From: Nitrospirota bacterium
Lineage (GTDB): Bacteria > Nitrospirota > Thermodesulfovibrionia > UBA6902
Assembly (NCBI GenBank): GCA_016213935.1
Contig: JACQZG010000013.1
Location: 1-64,000, forward strand
Length of the DNA stretch: 64,000 nt
Direction: 5' to 3'
The first letter of the stretch is position 1, and each line of letters opens with the position of its first letter. Below the pieces are notes generated by a model. The model saw only the letters and a program-made list of their open reading frames with translations. It ran no database searches and was not told where the DNA came from. Below are positions 18,646 through 28,415 of the stretch, one piece after another. The position numbers were made by a program, and so were the translations under genes.

Positions 18646-20286
18646 ATGTTCAAAGACATTCTTTATAAACCTCTTTTTCATCTCTTCCTGATTATTCTCT
18701 TCGGCTTCCTTGCCTACTCTAATACCTTTCACTCACCTTTTACTTTTGATGATGCTAACAATATCGTTGAAAACCGGAGGCTCAAAGATATCTCCAATAT
18801 CCCTTCATTCTTCACCAGTATTGAAAGGCCGCCCATCATGGCAAGGCCGTTTACTGCGGCGACCTTTGCGGTTAATCATCACTTCGGGAAACTAAATACA
18901 ACAGGTTATCACATATTCAATATTGTGGTTCATATAGCAAACGGGATACTTCTTTATCTCCTTATAATCCTGACTGCAAGACTTACAGGTTTTGATGACG
19001 ATAAGAAATCTGTCTTAATCGCCCTGTTCTCATCTCTGATATTCACAGCACATCCAATTCAGACAGAATCGGTAACTTACATGGTTTCCCGCTCTGTTTT
19101 GCTTTCCACATTCTTCTTTCTGCTTGGAATCATACTGTTCACAAAAACGGTAGCAACTGAAGGCAAGAGAAAGTTAGTCTATAGATCCGCACTCTTTGTC
19201 ACCTCTCTTTTCGGCATGGCGTCAAGGGAGGAGTTCTTTATCTTTCCTGTAATGCTTGTTCTTTATGACCTTTATTTTGTATCGAAACAGAATATAAGAG
19301 GGGTTTTAAAGAACTTTAAGATTCATTTGTCCGTAATCCTCACTCTTGTTTATGTCATATTCATTGTGACAACTTATGATTATGGCGAACACGCGGGGTA
19401 TGGGGTAAAGGCTCTAACTCCGCTTCAATATCTCATGACCCAGTTCAACGCTCATTGGACATATTTAAGGCTTCTGATTCTTCCCGTAAACCAGAACCTT
19501 GATTATGATTATCCTGTTGCAAAGACACTCTTTGAATTCCCCACAATAATTTCATTTATGGGATATATAGGATTATGGGCTTTTGGGATTTATTTGTACA
19601 GAAAAAGACCTGTTATCTCGTTCTCCATCCTCTGGTTCATGATTACCCTCTTTCCTTCTTCAGGCATCATGCCTATAGCAGATGTTATCTTTGAACACAG
19701 GCTCTATATGCCTTTAATAGGCTTTGTGATAATTTTTAGTCTTGGCATGTTCTATGTTTTAGAGTTCAGCGCCAACCGTTTACGAACTCCCGGTTCTCAG
19801 TTCCCGCTTCACGGTTCTTGCTTCATAGTGCTATCTGCTATAGTGATTGTTTTTTCATTTGCAGCTTATCAAAGAAACGCCGTGTGGAAGAATGAGATTA
19901 CATTATGGGAAGACACAGTGAGCAAAAGCCTGAATAAGGCAAGGCCGTGGAATAATCTCGGCAACGGCTATCTGAAACAAAAACAGCCTGATAAGGCTAT
20001 CCCGATGTTAAAAAAAGCCCTTGACCTTAAATACGATTCTTGGGCAAATTTGGGCTCTGCTTATATAGAGACAGGTCTCTTTCAGGAAGCCGTTCAGCCG
20101 CTCAAGATTGCATTATCTCTGCATCCTTCTTTTCCGGATATTCACTATAATCTCGGAGTTGCTTACCATAGGCTTGGGCAACTGGATAAAGCCATTGAAG
20201 AATATAAAACAGCCTTGAGCTTGAATCCTGATGATGAAGATACTCGCTACAACCTCGGCCTTGCATACAGGCAAAAGAGCAACTGA
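18646..20286 (+). CDS. Multi-TM TMTC/PMT-like protein with C-terminal TPR repeats (paralog of 16859..18553)
   Basis: FHSPFTFDDANNIVENRRLKDISNIPSFFT closely parallels the divergent neighbour; shared YQRNAVWKNE / ISRNAVWKNN segment and TPRs. Confidence 0.8.
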   Translation: MFKDILYKPLFHLFLIILFGFLAYSNTFHSPFTFDDANNIVENRRLKDISNIPSFFTSIERPPIMARPFTAATFAVNHHFGKLNTTGYHIFNIVVHIANGILLYLLIILTARLTGFDDDKKSVLIALFSSLIFTAHPIQTESVTYMVSRSVLLSTFFFLLGIILFTKTVATEGKRKLVYRSALFVTSLFGMASREEFFIFPVMLVLYDLYFVSKQNIRGVLKNFKIHLSVILTLVYVIFIVTTYDYGEHAGYGVKALTPLQYLMTQFNAHWTYLRLLILPVNQNLDYDYPVAKTLFEFPTIISFMGYIGLWAFGIYLYRKRPVISFSILWFMITLFPSSGIMPIADVIFEHRLYMPLIGFVIIFSLGMFYVLEFSANRLRTPGSQFPLHGSCFIVLSAIVIVFSFAAYQRNAVWKNEITLWEDTVSKSLNKARPWNNLGNGYLKQKQPDKAIPMLKKALDLKYDSWANLGSAYIETGLFQEAVQPLKIALSLHPSFPDIHYNLGVAYHRLGQLDKAIEEYKTALSLNPDDEDTRYNLGLAYRQKSN

Positions 20287-20287
20287 A

Positions 20288-21949
20288 TCAGCCCCTCTTC
20301 CTCACAACAACAATCCTCTGTGTAAATAAAATAGGCCAGATAATCTTCGAGTGTAAAATCGTGCCGTAATCTTTAAGAGCACCTGATATCTCTTCTTCCG
20401 TAACCGGCCGTTCGTCATGAAAAATCCAGAGGCCCAGAAGTTCCGACAGAAACCGGCTTATTTTATAAAGAAATGTCGGAGTCGGGAAGGAAATGACAGC
20501 TATGCCGCCGGGCTTGAGGATTTGAAAATGCGCGTCAACCGCCTTTCTTGTATCTTCAGGCAAGAAATGTTCGATAAGGCCAACGCTATAGACAATATCC
20601 AACTTAAGTTTCTGTTTAAGATTCAGAACGTCATCGTCATGCAAAAAGACCGAATCTGAACCTTTAACCCTTTCGCTGAACTTGCGCAGGCCGAAGCGGT
20701 TATTGTCAATAATGTGATACTCAGCAGGGCTGAATTTCGACTTAACAGCATCAAAGAAAGAACTGTCTGCCCCGCCCAACTCTCCGATAAGCAGTTTACG
20801 ATTGCCGCCATCACCATATTTTTTCATAAGGCCGCAGAGAACATTCCCGGTAATTCGCCTGGTAAATGAAGCCGTCACCGGAGATTTCCTGTAATAAAGG
20901 TTCCAGTCAGTCTTTACCCCCTTCTTGACGCGAGTGAAAATAAAATCGCGCTGAATGACAAAATTGGCAAAGAAGATCAGCAATTCGGCTGTAATTTTTG
21001 AAGTGATGACATTTAAGCCTGAGACTGTCATGAACAGCTTGATCAGATTGTATGAAATGAATCCCGAAAAAAGCACGAGAAAGAGGTATTTCGGGAATGT
21101 TTTTGAGTCTGAAAGATCGGAATAAAACACCTTTTTCTTGACAATCGAGTAGTTGAATATCAATGCGACAATACGGGCTGAAACCTGGGCCGATATGAGG
21201 CCGGAAGTCCTGCTGTACACCACCCAGAAGATCGTGTAATCAATAAGAGCAGTCAGCAACGATGCGGTCATAAACCGGAAGAGAACAAAATATATCTTCA
21301 TCGAATCCATGAGAGGGTTAAAATGCGAAGATATGTTGCCGTCAACATAAACCGTCCGTATCTCCTGCTCGATGATTGAGCGCCTGCCGTATTTGCAGGC
21401 CAATAACATATCAAGCTCGAATTCATAACCTGCTGAACTGCTTCTGAGAAGCGTCGGTATAAAGCTCTTGGGAATTCCTCTAAGCCCGGTCTGCGTATCA
21501 GTCAGCATCTTGCCTGTCAACAATCTGAATATATATTTTGTCAGTGTGTTTCCGATCCTGCTCCGCAAAGGGGTCCCATTGTCAAAACGCCTCACCCCGA
21601 GAATCAGGCTCTCCGGATTTTCTTCGAGCATTTTGGCAACCTTCAGGGCGTCTTCCGCCAGATGCTGTCCGTCGGCATCGAGCGTTACTGCACCGATGCT
21701 GTCCCCGAAATGGCGAAATACATGATTCAACCCTGTTTTGAGCGCGGCGCCTTTCCCGAGATTCACCTCGTGACGGATAACCGTGACATTCCCTATCCAT
21801 GCCGCCTCTTTAAATATTTTTTCTGACGCCTCATCGCTTCCGTCATTCACAATAATAATGTGAGGGAACCCCGCTGCATTCAGCGATCTTGCAAGTGCAA
21901 TAAGATGCCCTGAAGGATTATAGGCAGGAATGAGCGCGGTTGTTTTCAT
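20288..21949 (-). CDS. Fusion of GT2 (polyprenyl-phosphate glycosyltransferase-like), GtrA-like membrane domain and SAM-dependent methyltransferase domain
   Basis: ALIPAYNPSGHL...IIIVNDGSDE...LDADGQH (GT2); four-helix GtrA-like middle; C-terminal LDIVYSVGLIEHF...KPGGIAVISFPTP (class I methyltransferase). Confidence 0.8.
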   Translation of the reverse strand: MKTTALIPAYNPSGHLIALARSLNAAGFPHIIIVNDGSDEASEKIFKEAAWIGNVTVIRHEVNLGKGAALKTGLNHVFRHFGDSIGAVTLDADGQHLAEDALKVAKMLEENPESLILGVRRFDNGTPLRSRIGNTLTKYIFRLLTGKMLTDTQTGLRGIPKSFIPTLLRSSSAGYEFELDMLLACKYGRRSIIEQEIRTVYVDGNISSHFNPLMDSMKIYFVLFRFMTASLLTALIDYTIFWVVYSRTSGLISAQVSARIVALIFNYSIVKKKVFYSDLSDSKTFPKYLFLVLFSGFISYNLIKLFMTVSGLNVITSKITAELLIFFANFVIQRDFIFTRVKKGVKTDWNLYYRKSPVTASFTRRITGNVLCGLMKKYGDGGNRKLLIGELGGADSSFFDAVKSKFSPAEYHIIDNNRFGLRKFSERVKGSDSVFLHDDDVLNLKQKLKLDIVYSVGLIEHFLPEDTRKAVDAHFQILKPGGIAVISFPTPTFLYKISRFLSELLGLWIFHDERPVTEEEISGALKDYGTILHSKIIWPILFTQRIVVVRKRG

Positions 21950-22146
21950 TATTAAGTCATCTCCACGTTATTATCTGATTTGCTATCAGATTCTTCCCGT
22001 ATATCATATCCAAAACAAAGCCTATATTGCATCTTAAAAGACTTACGATAATACAAGCATGATTTTGCAAAACAGAGAGAAAACTGTATAATCAGAAAAA
22101 GTTTGCCGCACCGATTTGATTATGCCCATGCTTATCGCTTAATGCA

Positions 22147-23742
22147 ATGAAAAACCTCTTCCGCAATCCAAAGGAGTCTATCGCTGCGAAACTCATAATA
22201 GCCACCGGCCTCCTTATAGTTATACTAAGCCTCATATTCTGGTACGCCATCTTCCTGAAACAGCAGAAAGACGTCATGTCGATCGCGGTTGAATACGGAA
22301 ACTCATTCACCGATTTCATCAAAAGGAGCACGCGCCACAGCATGCTCTCGCTTCATACCTCGACCATACAGAAGACGCTCGAAGACATAGACACTGCTGA
22401 AGGCGTCGAACGGATAAGGATATACAGTCATACAGGCAGCATATTCTATTCATCAAATAAGAAGGATGTCGGAAATTCGGTGAACAAGGCCTCAATAGCC
22501 TGCACCGGATGCCACGATAATATCAGAAGCCCCGGCCTCCTGCCTGAGCCAAAAAAATGGGAGGTTTACAAAAGCGCAGAAGGAGTTACCTCATTAAAAC
22601 TTATAGACACCATCGGCAATGAACCCTCATGCTATACCGCAGCCTGCCACGTGCATCCTGAAAACCAGAAGATACTCGGATTCGTCGAGGCTGATATTTC
22701 TCTTGCTCTCCTTGACAAGACGCTCTTCAGGCAGGGGCTGGCGCTCACGGCTTATGTGCTTATCTTTGTCGTCGCGATATCGCTCTTTCTCGGAATCATC
22801 AATTATAAGATTGTTACCCATCCTGTCAATGAACTCGCAAAAGGAATGGAAGAGGTGGCAAAGGGGGATCTCGGTTATTCGGCTAAAATAAATTCAGTTG
22901 ACGAGATAGGTATGCTCGCCAAGAGGTTCAATGCCATGCTTAAAGACCTGAAGGCGGCAAAAGACCAGCGAATCCTGTGGACGGAAACGCTTGAAAAAGA
23001 GATAGCCAAGAAAACTGAGGAGATACAGAGGACGCAGGCAGGCCTTATGCAGACTGAAAAGCTCGCCTCCCTCGGAAGGATGTCTGCGGGCATCGCACAT
23101 GAGATAAACAACCCGCTAACCGGAGTCGTCACATACGCCCACCTCCTCAAAAAACGCTTCCCTGAAGGAAGCCCTGAGGCTGAAGACCTTGATGTTATAA
23201 TCGAGCAGGCGGAACGCTGCTCAAAGATAATAAAAAATCTTCAGACATTTGCCCGGGCATCAGCCCCTGAAAAAGAAGAGATAGACGTCAATCGCATTCT
23301 TCAGCAGACGCTTTCGATGATCAGAAATCAGGAAAAATTTCATAACATAAAGTTCATAACGAGTTTTGAGAAAGGAGAGCTCAGAATACTTGGGGTGACC
23401 AACCAGCTTCAGCAGGTATTTCTGAACATGCTCATAAACGCATCCGACGCGATGCACGAGAAAGGCTCTGTCACCGTTGCGACAAGGAGGATCAATGAAA
23501 AAGGCGATCCTTTCGTGGAGATAGAATTTACGGATACAGGAGTGGGCATCAAAGAAACTGACCTGCCGAAACTCTTTGAGCCCTTCTTCACGACAAAACC
23601 TCAGGACAAGGGCACCGGCCTCGGCCTTTCGGTGAGCCACGGGATAATCAAGCACCTCGGAGGCCAGATCAAGGTCAGGAGCAGGCCTGGAAAAGGGGCA
23701 AGCTTCTTTGTCATGCTCCCTGCCGCGGGAGAAAAGGCATGA
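22147..23742 (+). CDS. Sensor histidine kinase with periplasmic CXXCH heme-type domain, HAMP, HisKA, HATPase
   Basis: CTGCHDN and CYTAACH in the periplasmic domain; HAMP; GIAHEINNPLTGV; GTGLGLSVSHGII. Confidence 0.9.
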   Translation: MKNLFRNPKESIAAKLIIATGLLIVILSLIFWYAIFLKQQKDVMSIAVEYGNSFTDFIKRSTRHSMLSLHTSTIQKTLEDIDTAEGVERIRIYSHTGSIFYSSNKKDVGNSVNKASIACTGCHDNIRSPGLLPEPKKWEVYKSAEGVTSLKLIDTIGNEPSCYTAACHVHPENQKILGFVEADISLALLDKTLFRQGLALTAYVLIFVVAISLFLGIINYKIVTHPVNELAKGMEEVAKGDLGYSAKINSVDEIGMLAKRFNAMLKDLKAAKDQRILWTETLEKEIAKKTEEIQRTQAGLMQTEKLASLGRMSAGIAHEINNPLTGVVTYAHLLKKRFPEGSPEAEDLDVIIEQAERCSKIIKNLQTFARASAPEKEEIDVNRILQQTLSMIRNQEKFHNIKFITSFEKGELRILGVTNQLQQVFLNMLINASDAMHEKGSVTVATRRINEKGDPFVEIEFTDTGVGIKETDLPKLFEPFFTTKPQDKGTGLGLSVSHGIIKHLGGQIKVRSRPGKGASFFVMLPAAGEKA

Positions 23743-24101
23743 AAAAGATATTGGTAATAGACGACGAAGAGATAATAAGGAAGAGTTTTCAAAAGATTCT
23801 CACGCCCGAAGGTTTCGAAGTGAAGCTCGCCTCAAGCGGCCATGAAGGAATATCTTCTCTTCAGAAGGAATCATTCGGCGTTGTGCTTCTTGACCTAAAG
23901 ATGCCCGACATGGACGGCATGGACGTTCTGAAAGAGATTAAAGAGAACTGGCCTGAGACAAAAGTAATAATAGTAACGGGATACAGCACGCCGGAAGCTA
24001 AAGAGGAGGCGCTGAGGCTCGGCGCTTCCGACCACATAGACAAACCTTTTATACCTGATATTCTGACGGAAAGGGTCAGGAAAGCATTTAATAATGATTG
24101 A
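23739..24101 (+). CDS. Response regulator receiver protein
   Basis: ILVIDDEEIIRKSF; VVLLDLKMPDMDG; IDKPF; overlaps kinase stop. Confidence 0.92.
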   Translation: MKKILVIDDEEIIRKSFQKILTPEGFEVKLASSGHEGISSLQKESFGVVLLDLKMPDMDGMDVLKEIKENWPETKVIIVTGYSTPEAKEEALRLGASDHIDKPFIPDILTERVRKAFNND

Positions 24102-24582
24102 CGGCAAAAAAGAGAAAAGCGGAAAAGGAGAAAGTTCATCCTCCTGCATATTGATAGAGAACTCCTGCGAGATAATCGGAGGGGATTTCAGCAGGGCAGG
24201 CGAGGCGTCAATGCGCCTCAAAAAAGAACTGACCGGGCTTGGAATCCACGAAGATATCATAAACAGGGCCGGCACCGCGGCCTTTGAGGCTGAGATGAAT
24301 GTGATAATTCATGCCGCGGCGGGATGGATGCGCTATACAGTCACGCCTGAGAAGCTGCGTATAATCGTTGAAGACATGGGGCCGGGCATACAGGATATCG
24401 CGCTTGCGATGAAGGACGGGTACTCGACAGCCCCGGAATGGGTAAAGCAGATGGGATGGGGTGCGGGAATGGGGCTTCCGAATATTAAAAAGAACTCTGA
24501 CGAGTTCAATATAGACACCGTAGTTGGCGAAGGCACGAGCCTTGAAATAATAATCAATATTTTAAAAGGAGAAGAAATATGA
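24094..24582 (+). CDS. RsbW/anti-sigma-like ATP-binding protein
   Basis: EAEMNVIIHA...IIVEDMGPGI...GWGAGMGLPNIKKNSDEF GHKL-type ATPase signature. Confidence 0.8.
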   Translation: MIDGKKEKSGKGESSSSCILIENSCEIIGGDFSRAGEASMRLKKELTGLGIHEDIINRAGTAAFEAEMNVIIHAAAGWMRYTVTPEKLRIIVEDMGPGIQDIALAMKDGYSTAPEWVKQMGWGAGMGLPNIKKNSDEFNIDTVVGEGTSLEIIINILKGEEI

Positions 24583-24911
24583 ATCTGGCTGAACTGGCCG
24601 AAAAACTTTCACTGAAGGTACTCACATACAGCGAGGGGCTTGAGAGGAATATCTCCGGCTGTTACGTAAGCGACATGCTCTCGGACGTGATGGCAAACAG
24701 CAGGAAGGACGAGATATGGATAACTATTCAGACGCATTCAAATATACTGGCTGTCGCGAGCCTCAAAAACCTTTCAGGCATTATAATCGTCAATAAAAGA
24801 GAGGTTGACGAAGAGACTCTCAAGAAGGCCGCTTCCGAGCATGTCACCATATTCTCAAGCGATCTTACCGCATTCGAGGCCGCGGGAAGAATATACAAAC
24901 TGATCAGGTGA
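24579..24911 (+). CDS. DRTGG-domain-like protein
   Basis: SGCYVSDMLSDVMANSRKDEIWITIQTHSNILAVASL; typical neighbour in hydrogenase/NuoEFG-like operons. Confidence 0.75.
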   Translation: MNLAELAEKLSLKVLTYSEGLERNISGCYVSDMLSDVMANSRKDEIWITIQTHSNILAVASLKNLSGIIIVNKREVDEETLKKAASEHVTIFSSDLTAFEAAGRIYKLIR

Positions 24912-24938
24912 CCCCGCGTCAAAGGCCTGAAATCAAGA

Positions 24939-25682
24939 ATGCTTAAGGAATTTACTGCTGATTTACATATACACACCTGCCTCTCTCCATGCGCTGACAT
25001 AGACATGTCGCCTATGGCGATTGTAAAAAAGGCGGTCGAGAAGAAGATAGGCATCATAGGAGTCACTGACCACAACTCGGCTGAAAATGCAGGCGCAGTC
25101 ATCAGGGCGGCGGAAGGAACCGGAATAAAGGTCATTCCCGGCATGGAGGTTACGACTGCCGAGGAAGTGCATATACTCGCCTTTTTCGGGGAACTCAGCG
25201 GCGTTCTGAGGCTTCAGGATTTTGTCTTCGAAAACCTCATGCCCGGAAATAACAGGCCGGATTTTTTTGGAGAGCAGGTTGTGGCGGACGAACATGACAA
25301 TGTGCTCGGCTTCAATGAGAGGCTTTTGTCAACAGCCACCTCTCTTACAATAGACACACTTGTTAAAGAGATTCATGCCGGAGAAGGGCTTGCGGTAGGG
25401 GCGCATATAGACAGGGAGGGTTTCGGCATAATATCGCAGTTAGGCTTCATCCCCGAGAGCCTGCGCCTTGACGCGCTTGAGATCTCCCCCCGCACCACTT
25501 TCGAAACGGCGCTGGAACGTTATAAAAATTATATCTCTTTTCCGTGGATATCCTTCTCTGACGCTCATAGGCTGGACGATATCGGGAGAAGAACGACAGT
25601 CTTCACTATGGAAGCGCCTACATTAGCAGAATTGACGCATGCCCTGCAAAATATAAACGGCAGAAAGGCTGTCTGGAGATAA
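24939..25682 (+). CDS. PHP-domain metal-dependent phosphoesterase
   Basis: ADLHIHTCLSPCADIDMSP; GVTDHNSAENAG; SFSDAHRLDDIG. Confidence 0.88.
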   Translation: MLKEFTADLHIHTCLSPCADIDMSPMAIVKKAVEKKIGIIGVTDHNSAENAGAVIRAAEGTGIKVIPGMEVTTAEEVHILAFFGELSGVLRLQDFVFENLMPGNNRPDFFGEQVVADEHDNVLGFNERLLSTATSLTIDTLVKEIHAGEGLAVGAHIDREGFGIISQLGFIPESLRLDALEISPRTTFETALERYKNYISFPWISFSDAHRLDDIGRRTTVFTMEAPTLAELTHALQNINGRKAVWR

Positions 25683-25710
25683 GAGCGGAAAACATTGGTC
25701 ACAACAAATT

Positions 25711-26100
25711 TTATTGAGAGGATTGAGCAATGAGAGCGGTAATTTCTTCCAATACTTCAGAGAATTTCGGTGGAGTTGTGCTTACGACTTTGCCGTCATG
25801 CAGGTGTTTATGACTTGGGAAGGTAGGAATGTTTTTATAATGAGGCGCGTTATCGTATCTAAAGACAAGCCTGTTTTGAGAATCCATATATTGCAATCTG
25901 AACTTATCGAATATCACCTTCCTGCCTCTTTCAGTAATGTAGACCGCAAAATCAAAAGAGGACATGTCTATGAATAGCAGTTCTCCTCTTACATATGCTT
26001 CATTCTTAGAAGAGCCGAAGTATTTTTGGATGGTCGAAGATACGACTATGGATGAATTGGAAATAGCTTCTTCTATTTCTTTAATAAAGGCATTAATCAT
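25711..26100 (-). CDS. TumE-family (DUF6516-like) toxin
   Basis: ELLFIDMSSFDFAVYITERGRKVIFDKFRLQYMDSQNRLVFRYDNAPHYKNIPTFPSHKHL; overlaps upstream partner. Confidence 0.7.
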   Translation of the reverse strand: MINAFIKEIEEAISNSSIVVSSTIQKYFGSSKNEAYVRGELLFIDMSSFDFAVYITERGRKVIFDKFRLQYMDSQNRLVFRYDNAPHYKNIPTFPSHKHLHDGKVVSTTPPKFSEVLEEITALIAQSSQ

Positions 26101-26348
26101 TTAAGAAGCGGTTGGAGGGCTTTTTTAGTGCTGATCCAGTTTGAAAGGAGTTTATGAAAGGCGTACCAGTCAAAAAAATCTTTTTCATCCCCGAGATTGC
26201 CCTTCTCAAATTTCACAAGAAAGGACGTGGTAGTCATTTTGTATTTTTTCTCAAGAACCTTTATCTGCCGCTTATAGAAATTTATGGTCGTGGAGCAGAT
26301 ATTAAATTCTCTCTCAAGGGATTCTTTTATTTCAGTTGTAATAGTCAT
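26097..26348 (-). CDS. TumA-like antitoxin partner
   Basis: 83 aa; small coiled protein with ...KFEKGNLGDEKDFFDWYAFHKLL..., 4-nt overlap with the TumE-like gene. Confidence 0.62.
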   Translation of the reverse strand: MTITTEIKESLEREFNICSTTINFYKRQIKVLEKKYKMTTTSFLVKFEKGNLGDEKDFFDWYAFHKLLSNWISTKKALQPLLK

Positions 26349-26528
26349 TTTGTATCACCTCTTTATAAGATGAGGATAACGCAAAGATATAATGGATGTC
26401 AAAGCTATTTTTCATTGACCTCACATTAAAATTTATGCTACCTTTCAGATAGGAATTGGTTAGGCGGAAATGTGAAATAGTACCGCACTCAAGTCAGCAC
26501 AAATACAGTGCTAAAAAAGAGAAAGGTT

Positions 26529-26897
26529 ATGGCAGATAAAAAGAGTCGGCATTGGTGTTTAACGGCATATTTGGTGTTGATGATTGTCGGTAATTCTGTG
26601 AGCGCCCTCCAGTATATGTTGGGGAGCGACTCTACTCGCAAAATGTTGCACGATGCACCGGGGTGGACACTTCCAGTTCTGATTTTCATCTTACTGTTCA
26701 ACCTTGTCTGTGTTATCGCATTGTTTCAGTGGAAAAAATGGGGATTCTGGGGATTCTGCGTGTCCAATGTCGTTTCCCTTGAAGTCCTCCCGTCTATCGG
26801 TCTCGATAGCGTTCTTGTCAGCGTCTTTGGGATTGCTCTGCTGTATGGAGTCTTGCATATCGGTAAGGAAAATAAAGGTTGGCCTCAGCTCGATTGA
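26529..26897 (+). CDS. Small multi-TM membrane protein, unknown function
   Basis: MADKKSRHWCLTAYLVLMIVGNSVSALQYML..., several TM segments; start chosen at 26529 after GAGAAAGG. Confidence 0.6.
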   Translation: MADKKSRHWCLTAYLVLMIVGNSVSALQYMLGSDSTRKMLHDAPGWTLPVLIFILLFNLVCVIALFQWKKWGFWGFCVSNVVSLEVLPSIGLDSVLVSVFGIALLYGVLHIGKENKGWPQLD

Positions 26898-26909
26898 TCG
26901 GATAACCAC

Positions 26910-27449
26910 ATGATTGACCTTTCACTTCACATTCTGGACATCGCGGAGAACTCGATAACCGCAGGGGCGGATGAGATATCCATAAAGATAAGGGAAGATA
27001 TCTCTGAGAACATCCTTGAAATAACGGTCAGTGATAACGGCAGGGGCATGGACAAGGAGACGCTGCTCAATGTCTCAGACCCGTTCTTCTCGACAAAGAA
27101 GGTGCGCAGTAATATCGGACTGGGAATTCCGCTGCTTAAACAGATGGCAGAGGAATGCGGCGGAAAGATTGAAATTGAGACCGCCGAAGGAAGAGGCACT
27201 TCTGTTACAGCCTCATTTCAACATGACCATATAGACAGAAAACCGATTGGGGATATAGCAAGCACCGTCTCGACACTCATATTCTGCCATCCGGGGATAA
27301 GATTCATATTTGAATACAGGCGAAACAGCGGCATTTTCACGCTTGATACACTGGAACTGCGCGAGGAACTGGATGGCGTGCCCATAAATTCGGCAGATGT
27401 CATTAAATTTATTAAAGACGGTATAAGTTCATGGCTAAAACGCCCATAA
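26910..27449 (+). CDS. GHKL ATP-binding protein
   Basis: HILDIAENSITAGADEI; VSDNGRGMD; NIGLGIPLLKQMAEECGG. Confidence 0.85.
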   Translation: MIDLSLHILDIAENSITAGADEISIKIREDISENILEITVSDNGRGMDKETLLNVSDPFFSTKKVRSNIGLGIPLLKQMAEECGGKIEIETAEGRGTSVTASFQHDHIDRKPIGDIASTVSTLIFCHPGIRFIFEYRRNSGIFTLDTLELREELDGVPINSADVIKFIKDGISSWLKRP

Positions 27450-27531
27450 TCCTGTTAAGATATTTTCTGTCTGGGCCGGTTCTTCATATACAGCCGGCTT
27501 TATGCTGTCAGCCGCTCCTTAAGGAGACTTT

Positions 27532-28401
27532 ATGACCCATAACGGCAATATACTTGTAGTGGACGATGAACCTGAGGTTCTGAAGAACTGCGAGAACATT
27601 CTCAGGCATGAAGGCTACAGCATTGACTGCGCCGCCGGAAAGAATGACGCCATAGCTTCCCTGCAAAACAAAGACTACGACATCGCGATAACCGACATAG
27701 ACCTGCCTGAATCAGGCGGCGTGGAGGTCATCAAATGGATAAATAATTCAAAGCCCGGCACCGGCGTGATCGTCACGACAGACAGCCCGTCTCAGGATTC
27801 CATAAAAGAAATTATAAAACTCGGCATATTGGATTACCTCCCAAAGCCTTTTGCTCCGGTGATACTTGCCGACGCCGCGTCAAAAGCTGTGAAGTTTATC
27901 AGAGAGAGGCAATCTTCTGAAGAGAACGCAGTTGAAACCGCTGTGGAATCAAAATACGGCGAGCTTGAAAAAATAATAGCCCGTTACCGCGGCATTGGCG
28001 GAGGGCTCATACCTGTGCTCCAGAAGGCTCAGGAACTTATAGGCTATCTCCCCCCGCCTGTCATCCGGAAGATCGCAAAGGGGATGAACATCCCTGTGGC
28101 AGAGGTGCACGGAGTTGTCTCTTTCTACTCATTCTTTTCAATGAAGCCGAAAGGAAAGCATGTGATAAAGGTCTGCCTCGGCACCGCCTGCTACGTGAAG
28201 AGGGCTGAGGAGATACTCCAGAAGCTTAAAGAGATACTGAATATAGATGTCGAAGAGATAACAGAGGACATGAGGTTCTCGCTTGAAAGCGTAAGGTGCC
28301 TCGGGGCTTGCGGGCTTGCGCCTGTCGTGGTCATTGACAACGACACTCACGCGTCGGTAAACCCGGTCAAGACATCTGACATTCTTGCCGCATACGAATA
28401 A
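27532..28401 (+). CDS. Receiver domain fused to NuoE/HydC-like thioredoxin-fold [2Fe-2S] protein
   Basis: N-term ILVVDDEPEVLKN...ITDIDLPESGG...LPKPF (REC); C-term VHGVVSFYSFFSMKPKGKHVIKVCLGTACYVK...SVRCLGACGLAPVVVID (NuoE). Confidence 0.92.
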   Translation: MTHNGNILVVDDEPEVLKNCENILRHEGYSIDCAAGKNDAIASLQNKDYDIAITDIDLPESGGVEVIKWINNSKPGTGVIVTTDSPSQDSIKEIIKLGILDYLPKPFAPVILADAASKAVKFIRERQSSEENAVETAVESKYGELEKIIARYRGIGGGLIPVLQKAQELIGYLPPPVIRKIAKGMNIPVAEVHGVVSFYSFFSMKPKGKHVIKVCLGTACYVKRAEEILQKLKEILNIDVEEITEDMRFSLESVRCLGACGLAPVVVIDNDTHASVNPVKTSDILAAYE

Positions 28402-28415
28402 ATAAGGAGGTTCCA

